From NCBI RefSeq assembly GCF_002179555.1, contig NZ_NHOU01000005.1, positions 124,001-188,000 on the forward strand: a DNA stretch of 64,000 nt, in the 5' to 3' direction. Below, one piece after another: positions 34,037 through 41,671 of this stretch. The stretch comes from Salinicola salarius (GTDB lineage: Bacteria > Pseudomonadota > Gammaproteobacteria > Pseudomonadales > Halomonadaceae). The position numbers were made by a program, and so were the translations under genes. The notes below the pieces were generated by a model that did no database searches, was not told where the DNA came from, and saw only the letters and a list, made by a program, of their open reading frames with translations. Each line of letters starts with the position of its first letter. The stretch's first letter is position 1.

Positions 34037-34292
34037 CGTTTCATGCACGGCCGCGCCGGAGCCAGTTTTTGTGCGGGGCAAGGCGTGAGGAGCGTAGTTT
34101 GGTCATTCCAAATGAACGACGAATAACGCAGCACCGTGCAAAAACTGGCCCGGCCCTTCGGGTTGCACGGCAAATGGCGCCATGCGGCGTTGCGGGATTG
34201 GAAAAGGGAACCACCCTTCTCTGCATCCCGCGCCTGGCCTGGCGCCATTTGGCGCAGCAACGCGGTTCGCGCTGAAACGTCAACAGACCCTA
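34024..34292 (+). mobile_element. MITE-like insertion with 20-bp inverted ends and TA duplication
   Basis: The ends TAGGGTCTGTTGACGTTTCA (34024-34043) and its exact reverse complement (34273-34292). Taking the flanking TA as target duplication, the element is 265 bp (34026-34290). It has no transposase. Inside are two long imperfect inverted repeats: GCCAGTTTTTG (34058) with CAAAAACTGGC (34138), and CAAATGGCGCCA (34170) with TGGCGCCATTTG (34244). Removing 267 bp restores the frame of the host gene. Confidence 0.88.
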
Positions 34293-35407
34293 ACACCACA
34301 CCCACAGCACCAACCCGAATCGATCACGGCGTGCACGCTGGCAACGGTAGTATCGTTCGCGATGGCATGGTTGATGCGCTGGCGGACAGGCTAGGGCTTC
34401 AGCGATCGCAGGACGCCGGCAATCCCTACCGCACCATGAGCCTAATGGAAATGGCCAGAGCCTCGCTTACAGAGCGCGGTATCGGTGTGAGTGGGTTCGG
34501 CACCAAGATGCAACTGGTCGGCTCGGCCTTCACGCATACCAGCAGTGACTTCGGCAATGTGCTCATCAACGTCAGCGAAAAAGCGATGCTGGCGGGCTGG
34601 GGCGCAAGTGGCGAAACCTATCCGCGCTGGACCAAGAAGGGGACACTGACAAACTTCCATACCGCTTATCGGACCGGACTGGACAGTTTTCCATCGCTCC
34701 CGGTGGTGAAAGAAGGTTCGGAGTACAAGTATGTCTCGACAGATGATCGCGCCGCCCCGATCGCGTTGGCCACCTATGGCGGGCTGTTCTCGATCACACG
34801 TCAGGCGATCATCAACGATGACTTGAGTGCTTTCGAGTCGATCCCCGCCAGCATGGGACGCGCTGCCAGTCGAACGATCGGCGACCTGGTTTACGCGGTG
34901 CTGACCTCGAATAGCAAGTTCGTCGACGGAAAGGCACTGTTCAGCCAAGACCACAAGAACGTGACCAGCTACGACACTCTGAACCCAGAGGCGTTTGGCA
35001 ACGCCCGGCGGCTGATGCGGATGCAGGTAGACGGGAAGGGGCACACCTTGAACATCGCGCCCGCCTTCGTGATCGTGCCGGCAGCGCTAGAGTCCACGGC
35101 CATGCAAGTACTGCGAAGCACCTCGGTGCCGGGAGCTGAGAGCAACAGCGGCATCATGAACCCGGTCAACGGTTTGGGAGAACTCATTGTCGAAAGCCGA
35201 CTGGATGCCGGCTCGGACTCATCCTGGTACGTCACCGCGGCTCAAGGGAGCGATACGGTCGAGGTTGCGTATCTGGATGGCGTCGACACGCCTTACCTCG
35301 AGCAGCAAACTGGCTGGACGGTGGATGGTGTCAGCTACAAGTGCCGTATCGATGCCGGCGTGGCGCCTCTCGACTGGCGGGGGATGGTGCGCGGCTCCAA
35401 ATCGTAA
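34136..35407 (+). CDS. Mu gpT-like major capsid protein (3' part of interrupted fusion)
   Basis: A frame of up to 423 aa beginning at a GTG inside the MITE; its first ~50 residues are MITE-derived. The true capsid part starts near NTTPTAPTRIDHG. It shows MSLMEMARASLTERG, AMLAGWGASGETYPRWTKKG, GEYKY-type EGSEYKYVSTDDRA, ALATYGGLFSITRQAIINDD and GRAASRTIGDLVYAVLTSN, features of Mu-like gpT / prohead protease-capsid fusion proteins. The end is DWRGMVRGSKS. Excising 267 bp joins it in frame to the protease, 601 aa in total. Whether the present frame is expressed is uncertain. Confidence 0.82.
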   Translation: MQKLARPFGLHGKWRHAALRDWKREPPFSASRAWPGAIWRSNAVRAETSTDPNTTPTAPTRIDHGVHAGNGSIVRDGMVDALADRLGLQRSQDAGNPYRTMSLMEMARASLTERGIGVSGFGTKMQLVGSAFTHTSSDFGNVLINVSEKAMLAGWGASGETYPRWTKKGTLTNFHTAYRTGLDSFPSLPVVKEGSEYKYVSTDDRAAPIALATYGGLFSITRQAIINDDLSAFESIPASMGRAASRTIGDLVYAVLTSNSKFVDGKALFSQDHKNVTSYDTLNPEAFGNARRLMRMQVDGKGHTLNIAPAFVIVPAALESTAMQVLRSTSVPGAESNSGIMNPVNGLGELIVESRLDAGSDSSWYVTAAQGSDTVEVAYLDGVDTPYLEQQTGWTVDGVSYKCRIDAGVAPLDWRGMVRGSKS

Positions 35408-35443
35408 GACTGCAAGCGCGTTGCGCTCCGCGAGCGCAGCCTT

Positions 35444-35478
35444 GGCGACTGGCGGCTACCCGCCCGTCGCCTTTTTTT
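35444..35478 (+). terminator. Terminator after capsid gene
   Basis: GGCGAC...GTCGCC with an inner GGCGG/CCGCC stem, followed by seven T; 37 bp after the capsid stop. Confidence 0.85.
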
Positions 35479-35979
35479 GTACTGGGTCCTCCCCCACCCC
35501 CTACCCCAACTACGGGGGCAGAGCATCGCGGAATTTGGCTACTTACGAGATTTTCCAGAGCATTGGTTGTTGTTTCGTCGCCAATCACGCCGCGTCCTAA
35601 CGCCACGTACCTGAAAGCGGCTCTCTCATTACAGCGCCTAGCAAGACAACCCATTGATTGGAAAGCCCGAATAGCTTGCCGTAACCACCACGGGCGATAG
35701 CCCCAACCACTTGATGAACGGGCCCCATCGGAGCAACGATTTCACTCCGAACATCACAACCAGTCGCTGGCGCCAGTTCTAACGCCCCCACCTTCCCCGC
35801 ACGATAGCCTGACCAATGCATTTTCAGCAGAAAATCAGCAACGCTTTCAGCACCTCGACGGCCCCTTGGGGCCTTGTTTTCAGCAATTCAGCAAAATCAG
35901 CAACTGTAATTCTCCAGTGGCTCGACCGCTCCCCCCTTCAGCGCTACTCTCGCTGAATCACTCACAGAGGGCCAAGGTT
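35479..35979. other. Region without recognisable gene; contains module C
   Basis: About 500 bp of mixed composition. No frame here looks like a protein I know; a 74-codon minus frame (35597-35821) has no support. Probably decayed former satellite genes. The only clear structure is TCAGCA module C. Confidence 0.6.
35824..35902 (+). repeat. TCAGCA module C (six sites)
   Basis: TCAGCA at 35824, 35835, 35847, 35880, 35888 and 35897 (steps 11, 12, 33, 8, 9), the same design as modules A and B. The spacer holds GGCCCCTTGGGGCC, a palindrome absent from the other two spacers. Confidence 0.78.
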
Positions 35980-36138
35980 ATGGCGAGTCACGATGAGGCA
36001 GTGGTCGAGATGCTGCGCACCGATCCAGAAATGGCCAGTGAGTATCTGAGCATCGCAGCAGGTGAGCAGGAAGAGGAAGGAGGGGAAGCCGCTTACCTGA
36101 TCGCACTACAGCACGTCAGCGAATCACAATCCCGGTAA
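35980..36138 (+). CDS. Short HigA/HI1420-like antitoxin N-terminus (truncated?)
   Basis: A 52-aa frame, MASHDEAVVEMLRTDPEMASEYLSI... ending HVSESQSR, with GAGGGCCAAGG upstream. The start resembles addiction-module DNA-binding proteins of the HI1420 type (HDEAxxExxRxDPExAxEYL), which normally continue with a helix-turn-helix of ~45 residues. That part is missing, so this is probably a remnant. No toxin partner is visible. Confidence 0.5.
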   Translation: MASHDEAVVEMLRTDPEMASEYLSIAAGEQEEEGGEAAYLIALQHVSESQSR

Positions 36139-36200
36139 CGCATTCGAGTTCAAAGCACATGTTCAACGCGATGACATCGAAGCCAGGGCAACGAGCCACC

Positions 36201-36225
36201 AATGGGGGCATATCTGGGGGCACAT
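36201..36225. repeat. Paired GGGGGCAYAT repeats near attR
   Basis: AATGGGGGCATAT then TCTGGGGGCACAT at a 12-bp step, nearly identical in sequence and phase to the pair at 26391-26415 by attL. They end 60 bp before the attR core. Probable P'-arm integrase sites. Confidence 0.72.
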
Positions 36226-36285
36226 AATCAGGACTCCATAGAAAAGCCTTTACCAATCGGATAGATAGGCAAGCTTTTCAGTGGA

Positions 36286-36303
36286 CCCCGCCTCCACCAA
36301 ACA
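36286..36303 (+). repeat. attR core (18-bp direct repeat)
   Basis: Exact copy of CCCCGCCTCCACCAAACA from the ssrA 3' end. Only these 18 bases are duplicated; flanks on both sides differ from attL. Confidence 0.92.
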
Positions 36304-36305
36304 TG

Positions 36306-36332
36306 AAAAAGCACCCGATCGGGTGCTTTTTT
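36306..36332. terminator. Displaced host ssrA terminator
   Basis: AAAAA-GCACCCGATCGGGTGC-TTTTTT, a perfect palindromic stem directly after attR. In the uninterrupted chromosome it would lie 26 bp after tmRNA. It can also terminate minus-strand transcription of the zinc-ribbon gene. Confidence 0.85.
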
Positions 36333-36372
36333 GTGCTCGCGCTTCCAGATGCCAGCCAGCTAACGGCGATTC

Positions 36373-36567
36373 TCAGGCAACCGATGCCATGGCGGCTGCC
36401 TTCTGTCGTTGCACCGCAGACATGGCGCGCTCCAGATCATCGTTCTTGCATTTGAACGCAGAACAGTCGGCGCAACGGACATCCTCGGACGCTTCATGCA
36501 GCGTCGGCAGCAAGAACCGTTCCCCACCACAAACGTTGCAACGTAGACCCAACGTGACTTTTAGCAT
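36373..36567 (-). CDS. Small zinc-ribbon protein, 64 aa
   Basis: MLKVTLGLRCNVCGGERFLL continues with RCADCSAFKCKNDDLERAM. CxxC...CxxC with ~20 residues between suggests a single zinc ribbon. AAGGA lies 7 nt before the ATG. The C-terminus is a short Ala/Gln helix. Function unknown; it is an isolated host gene just outside the island. Confidence 0.65.
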   Translation of the reverse strand: MLKVTLGLRCNVCGGERFLLPTLHEASEDVRCADCSAFKCKNDDLERAMSAVQRQKAAAMASVA

Positions 36568-36745
36568 TGTCGTTCCTTGGTACCGGCCCCTTCGTGAGTG
36601 GCCGTTTTGTTATGTTAGCGGTGATCCGACCAGCCAGCCCGAAGGGCCATATCACGAGCCAACCCTTGAGACTCCAGGCAAGCTTCGACAAGACAGGGGT
36701 ACATCACCAATGCGTCCCTCCACCGCACGATGCCGAAGCGCGGGT

Positions 36746-38533
36746 TCATCCTGCCAGTAGCCTAGTCATGAAGTCGTGATACGGCTCGCAGCTCGCGTAG
36801 CGATTCATTCTTTGCAGCAGCTTGGCTCGCTCGGCCGCCGGCACGCCTCGCACGGCATGGTCGAGATTGGCCTCGGCCAATGTGTTGATGATGCGTCCGG
36901 GCGTGGCGAGATAGCGCTCGTTGGTCTGCAGGATCACATGATCCGCAGCTTCATGATCGACGATTTCATGGACATAGCTGCCAGGCAGGTTGACCACGAC
37001 GACCCGCTGGAAGACGTTGGCGAACAGCAGCGCGAACCCCCCCGCGCCAGCCGAAGAGCCACCGAAGATGACCAATGTCCGGGCATGAATGGGCCTGGAG
37101 TTCTCGAAGATCGTGATGTTCCCGGTACCCGGGAGGTAATTGGAAAAGCGGCAGGACACGCCACTCTTCTCCCGGAAAACGGCGACGGTCGACAGGGATT
37201 TGGCGGGAGGATCCATCTTGGACCCCAGGTCACCCACGACTTCCCGCTGTTCGAAGGCATACAGCGAAGCGAAGTCGTCATCGAAGCCGAAATGCCGCAT
37301 GCAGGCGAGAAATGCGAGATAAGCACCGCGGCCACTCCAGTGCGTATCCGTGGGGTAATAGCTATCTAGCTCCGCCTGCATGGCCGCCACGGGGTTGCAG
37401 TAGTCGATCCTTCCTGCCTGGAGAAGCTCCTCGACCTGCTCGGTAGGCGTGATGCTGGCTTTCTCGTAGGGGTAATATTCCGGCCTGACCTTTTCCTTGG
37501 AATTGGCGATCAACAACAGTAGAGAGCGCTGCCGTTGAAGCGGTCTGATCTCAGCGGAGAAACGTTGCCACTGCTGCTTTTCCTCCGCCCCCAGACGCTT
37601 CTTGCCAATGAACTGATCGATACTGGCATTGGTATCGTTGGCCAGGAAGAGCCACCCCTCTTTCCCTTCGACGACTTCCATGACCGGCGTCAACGAGAAG
37701 CGCACGCAATCGTGTACTTCCCCGTCATCCTCGAACCGGACACCGAGGACCAGGTCGCGCGCGAGATCCAACGCGTGCTCGAATTCCCAAACGACCGTTC
37801 CCGTCGGCAGGTCTTCTGTCGATAAGCTCGGCTCACGAACAGTGAGCGCCAGGGTCGAGACCTCCTCGGATGACTTGGCAATCAACACGGGCTGCTGATC
37901 CGAAGCGGTCTCGATCCGTCCGTGAATGCGAAAATGGCGAAAGAATTCGAGTGTGGCCACCCACTTCTGACCCTCGTCGGCATCCCAGCGCATGGAGACC
38001 GGCGAGGCGATGGACTGCCCCGCCAACTGATACTTCTTCGCTTTCTGACTGGCGATGACATTCTTGAGATCGCCGATGACCGAATTCCCGGGCTGCTTCT
38101 CCAGCGCCAGATTGGCCACGTGAAGTGCTGCACTGAATTGGCGTGCCGCAAGCAGGGCACGCGCCTGACGTATATAGAGCTGGAAAGGGAATACGGTGTA
38201 ACGATCGACTATGGCCTGCCATCTTTCGACAGCCGCCGGCCAGTCCTTGCGCGTCATGGCCGCTTCGGCGTAGGCAATCCATAGCTTGAGCGGCGGCTGG
38301 GAGGATTTTTGCAGCGCGGCCGCCATCATCTCTTCGTGTTTGGCAGCATCACCGGCACCTTCGTAGGCCTGCATCAGTGTCTGAACAATATCGAGACTGT
38401 CGACGCCCGAGTCATAAGCCGGCTCCAGCAAGGCGATCACGTCCGAAAAGTCGCGCCTTTCCAGTCGAGCAGAAGCTTCGGCCATCAACTCGGGTGCCCC
38501 CTCGATGCGTTCGGCAACGGAAAAAGAATTCAT
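36746..38533 (-). CDS. TPR/AlgX-like SGNH O-acetyltransferase-type protein
   Basis: A 595-aa protein with no signal peptide. Residues ~15-170 are TPR-like helices (ELMAEASARLERRDFSDVIALLE). From ~285 an AlgX/AlgJ-type domain follows: VEGKEGWLFLANDTNASIDQF, the Asp-His pair in YYPTDTHWSGRGAYLAFL and a Ser motif LVIFGGSSAGAG. AlgX-like proteins O-acetylate exopolysaccharide, but they are periplasmic, while this copy seems cytoplasmic and stands alone without an alg, MBOAT or glycan cluster. Acceptor unknown. Confidence 0.75.
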   Translation of the reverse strand: MNSFSVAERIEGAPELMAEASARLERRDFSDVIALLEPAYDSGVDSLDIVQTLMQAYEGAGDAAKHEEMMAAALQKSSQPPLKLWIAYAEAAMTRKDWPAAVERWQAIVDRYTVFPFQLYIRQARALLAARQFSAALHVANLALEKQPGNSVIGDLKNVIASQKAKKYQLAGQSIASPVSMRWDADEGQKWVATLEFFRHFRIHGRIETASDQQPVLIAKSSEEVSTLALTVREPSLSTEDLPTGTVVWEFEHALDLARDLVLGVRFEDDGEVHDCVRFSLTPVMEVVEGKEGWLFLANDTNASIDQFIGKKRLGAEEKQQWQRFSAEIRPLQRQRSLLLLIANSKEKVRPEYYPYEKASITPTEQVEELLQAGRIDYCNPVAAMQAELDSYYPTDTHWSGRGAYLAFLACMRHFGFDDDFASLYAFEQREVVGDLGSKMDPPAKSLSTVAVFREKSGVSCRFSNYLPGTGNITIFENSRPIHARTLVIFGGSSAGAGGFALLFANVFQRVVVVNLPGSYVHEIVDHEAADHVILQTNERYLATPGRIINTLAEANLDHAVRGVPAAERAKLLQRMNRYASCEPYHDFMTRLLAG

Positions 38534-39074
38534 AACGGCTCCCTGATGGTTGCAACGGAAGACTCCGGGCGGGAGGCTGACGATATGGCGCCGTCATGAT
38601 GGTTCAGCGCGCATTCGCCATCGCATGCCCTGCGTCATCCATGACGACGTCGGTCATGGTGCCCGTCCATGGCCCGGCACTTGCGCCGTCAATGCATCGC
38701 CCCGCACCGCCCTAATGCCGGATCCTGTCTCTGATCTTTCGCTTCATCGTCACTATATCCCAGCGCTGACCTGACTCGACATCGCCCGTCGGGCATGAAC
38801 TTTTTCAGCGTACCGGGGCCAGTAACCTCATTGTTTACCACTACCGGCTCGGTGGCGTTCTCATCGAAAGCGGGTGGAGGAGGCAAGTCGTCGAACGACC
38901 AAATGCCGTACCCCGCTCTGGAAAACCCACCCGAATCGGCTAGCCTCACGAGATGGTCATCGCCCTGCATGGGCGTGTGAATTTGCCATTACCGATAAAG
39001 TGTTATCCTAAAAATGGTTAGGCTGGCTGCGTGTCGCCGAAATCGAACCGCCCACAAGACAAGGAGGTTGGAGC
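38534..39074. other. Divergent intergenic region, no confident gene
   Basis: 541 bp between two divergent genes. A minus frame of 93 codons (38689-38970, MQGDDHLVRLADSGGF) exists but has no recognisable domain or clear ribosome site. A weak promoter (TTGCCA about 16 bp before TATCCT, near 38983-39009) could serve the channel gene. The AAGGAGG at 39061-39067 is its ribosome site. Confidence 0.5.
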
Positions 39075-41594
39075 TTGATAGCCCTTCGCCCCGATCGCTG
39101 GCTCAGTCGCTGGCTACTGTTACTACTTTTGATATTCGCTATTCCCGCACTGGCTCAGGAAAGTGGCACCGAAGGGCAGTCTGCTCAGGATGGCCCTGCC
39201 TATTCCACAATGGCGGATCTGCTGGAAAATCCGGAATCGCGGCAAGCCTTGATCGACCAGCTACGACAGCTGGCTTCTCGACAGGATTCCTCCGGCGATT
39301 CGCAAGCCGACGCAGCTCAGAGTGAGGGCGCAGCCGACAACGCGGCCGCGAACAATGACGGTAGCGACACCGCCTCCGGGCAAGCTACCCAAGCAACTGG
39401 CAGCGCCGCCAACGAAAGCGGCGAGAGTGCCGAGACCGCCACTTCGTTCCCTCGACGAATGGCACAGATCACCAGCAGTTTCGCCGGCGATATCGGTGGC
39501 CAGATCACCAGTCTGGCGGCCATGATCGGCGGATTTTTCACCAGCGACAGCGCCGCCGCGAGCGCCGGTCCGGCGTTCAGCATGAGCGATTTCCTGAGTG
39601 CGGCGATCGACCTTGCCCTGGTGATCATCGCCACGGTCGCAGCCTTTTTGATTCTACGCGCCATCGCCAAACCGCTGTTTTCCCGCTTCAGTCACTGGGC
39701 GCTTCAGGGCGAAGGGCGCAGCCACCTGTTACGCGTCATCGTGGGCGTGGTGCTAGCGGCCATCGTCGATGTCGTCGTCGTCGTTCTTGCCTATGTGGCA
39801 GGCAACCTGGTGGCGACCTTCCTGGTCGGCGAAAGCGGCAGTCTCGACACGCGGCTCTCGCTGTTCCTCAATGCGTTTTTGATGATCGAGCTGTTCAAGT
39901 GCGCCTTGCGGATACTCTTCTCCTCGCGCCACGAAGGGCTGCGCCTGGTATCCATCGAGGACGGTCAGGCAAGGTACTGCAACCGATTCCTGGCGACACT
40001 GGCCAGCTTCATCGGCTACGGCATGCTGGTGGCCGTTCCCATCCTCAATACCAGCCTCTCGTTCGCCTTCGGCAAGGCAGTGGGCGTCTTGATCATGCTC
40101 ATTGCGCTGATCTGGTCGCTGGGCGTCGTGTTCAAGAACCGTACCGGTGTACGCGACCTGATCATCGCCAAGGCAGATTCGGCACAGCTGTCCGCATCGC
40201 GCGTCGCGCTTCGCCTGTTCGCGCGGGTCTGGCACGTCATCGCCGTGATCTACGCCGTCATGGTGTTCGCCGTGACGCTGTTGCATCCCGAAACCGCGCT
40301 ACCGTTCGTGCTGATCGCGACGTTGAAGACGATTCTCTACATCGGCATCGGTATGCTCGTCTCCGGCCTGCTGACCCAGCTCATCGGCCGGCGCATCGAC
40401 CTCGGCGACAACATGCGCAAGCGACTGCCGTTGCTCGAACCGCGCTTGAACTCTTATATCCCGACGCTGCTGAAGATCGTCCGCGCCCTCATTCTGATTG
40501 CGGTGGTGATGTACACCCTGGATGCCTGGGGCGCGTTCGACCTCGCCGCCTGGTACGCCAGCGACGCGGGATCGCACACCGTGGCGACCGTGATTCAGGT
40601 CATTCTGATCCTGATCATCGCTGCCATCGTGTGGATTGGCCTGGCCAGTCTGATCGAGAACTACCTCAATCCCGAAACGGGTGGCGGCGCGCCCACCGCA
40701 CGCGCGCAGACGTTGATGAGCCTGTTCCGCAACGCCCTGGCCATCACGCTGATCATCATGACCGTGATGATCGTGCTGTCTCAGATCGGCATCAATATCG
40801 GGCCGCTCATCGCTGGCGCCGGGGTACTGGGCCTGGCTATCGGCTTCGGTGCCCAGAAGCTGGTCCAGGATGTCATCACCGGGGTGTTCATCCAGCTGGA
40901 AAACGCCATGAACACCGGAGACGTCGTCACCGCTGGCGGCATCACCGGCACCGCCGAGCGCATCAGCATCCGCTCCGTGGCGATCCGCGATCTGTCCGGC
41001 ACCTATCACATCGTGCCGTTCTCTTCCGTGGATACCGTCTCCAACTTCATGCGCGAGTTCGGTAACCATGTCGGCGAATACGGTATCGCCTATCGCGAGA
41101 ACATCGATTACGCCATCGAACAGCTGGAAGCCGCCTTCGAGGAGCTCAAGGCGAGCGAGGAGCATGGCCACAAACTGCTGGCGCCAATGACGGTGGCAGG
41201 GGTAATCGCGCTGGCAGACAGCTCGGTCAACATCCGCGTAGTGATCAAGACCACGCCGGGGGATCAGTGGGGTGTCGGGCGCGCCTACAACCGCCTCGTC
41301 AAGCTCTACTTCGACAAGGCCGGTATCGAGATTCCGTTCCCGCATACCACGCTCTACTTCGGTCAGGACCGCACCGGTTCGGCGCCGCCCGCCAACCTGC
41401 GCATCATGCAGGAGGACTTCACGATCGACGGCAGCCCCGCCGGTCAGCCGAAGGCTCATCAAACCGACGCGCCCACGGCGATCGAAGGCGAAAGCCGGTC
41501 CGAATCGACGCCGAATCAGCGAGCGCAGGACGAGACGCATCGAAAGCCCACCGACGACGATGTCGATGGCGACGAGACGGACGAGCCACGCTAG
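39075..41594 (+). CDS. MscS-family mechanosensitive channel (YbiO/MscK-like, large)
   Basis: An 839-aa inner-membrane channel. It starts with TTG at 39075, 7 nt after a perfect AAGGAGG. Signal peptide (LSRWLLLLLLIFAIPALAQE), Ala/Ser/Asp-rich periplasmic part (~25-135), then about ten membrane segments. The MscS core is at ~560-680: NIGPLIAGAGVLGLAIGFGAQ, LVQDVITGVFIQLENAMNTGD, GGITGTAERISIRSVAIRD. A ~75-residue acidic tail follows. Length and order resemble E. coli YbiO. It likely releases osmolytes at hypo-osmotic shock, which suits a halophile. Confidence 0.9.
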   Translation: MIALRPDRWLSRWLLLLLLIFAIPALAQESGTEGQSAQDGPAYSTMADLLENPESRQALIDQLRQLASRQDSSGDSQADAAQSEGAADNAAANNDGSDTASGQATQATGSAANESGESAETATSFPRRMAQITSSFAGDIGGQITSLAAMIGGFFTSDSAAASAGPAFSMSDFLSAAIDLALVIIATVAAFLILRAIAKPLFSRFSHWALQGEGRSHLLRVIVGVVLAAIVDVVVVVLAYVAGNLVATFLVGESGSLDTRLSLFLNAFLMIELFKCALRILFSSRHEGLRLVSIEDGQARYCNRFLATLASFIGYGMLVAVPILNTSLSFAFGKAVGVLIMLIALIWSLGVVFKNRTGVRDLIIAKADSAQLSASRVALRLFARVWHVIAVIYAVMVFAVTLLHPETALPFVLIATLKTILYIGIGMLVSGLLTQLIGRRIDLGDNMRKRLPLLEPRLNSYIPTLLKIVRALILIAVVMYTLDAWGAFDLAAWYASDAGSHTVATVIQVILILIIAAIVWIGLASLIENYLNPETGGGAPTARAQTLMSLFRNALAITLIIMTVMIVLSQIGINIGPLIAGAGVLGLAIGFGAQKLVQDVITGVFIQLENAMNTGDVVTAGGITGTAERISIRSVAIRDLSGTYHIVPFSSVDTVSNFMREFGNHVGEYGIAYRENIDYAIEQLEAAFEELKASEEHGHKLLAPMTVAGVIALADSSVNIRVVIKTTPGDQWGVGRAYNRLVKLYFDKAGIEIPFPHTTLYFGQDRTGSAPPANLRIMQEDFTIDGSPAGQPKAHQTDAPTAIEGESRSESTPNQRAQDETHRKPTDDDVDGDETDEPR

Positions 41595-41631
41595 ATCGTT
41601 AGACCGTCAGCCGGAATCCCCTCGTCTTTTC

Positions 41632-41655
41632 GGGCCGCCTTCGGGCGGCCCTTTT
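41632..41655. terminator. Terminator after the channel gene
   Basis: GGGCCGCC-TTCG-GGCGGCCC then TTTT, 37 bp after the channel stop. The ROK kinase converges from the other side. Confidence 0.88.
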
Positions 41656-41671
41656 CGTTTGTGTCCTGTTG

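Larger units (their letters stand above)
26284..36303 (+). mobile_element. Integrated phage-satellite-like island at ssrA
   Basis: About 10.0 kb between 18-bp direct repeats at the ssrA 3' end. Cargo in order: P4-type integrase, unknown 281-aa protein, AlpA-like regulator, Icd/Ash-like ORF, two small proteins, Toprim protein, DUF3987 ATPase, unknown 235-aa protein, then a late-type operon (64-aa protein, ClpP-like protease and capsid). No portal, terminase, tail or lysis gene is seen. Integrase-AlpA-primase is satellite-like; a private capsid recalls capsid-forming chromosomal islands. Whether it is still mobile is doubtful because the capsid gene is split and the right end is partly decayed. 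Confidence 0.88.

Noticed and set aside
35597-35821. 74-codon minus frame in the decayed right end of the island
   Set aside because: No ribosome site, no known motif, and it lies between terminator and module C with no operon context.
27801-35902. TCAGCA clusters as a CRISPR array
   Set aside because: Units are 6-9 bp with fixed short spacing and three dispersed copies; there are no equal-length repeats with spacers and no cas genes.
38689-38970. 93-codon minus frame between the AlgX-like and channel genes
   Set aside because: No recognisable domain and poor initiation context; left as unannotated intergenic DNA.
39899-41065. 388-codon frame inside the MscS-family gene
   Set aside because: Out-of-phase Arg/His-rich shadow of the channel domain.
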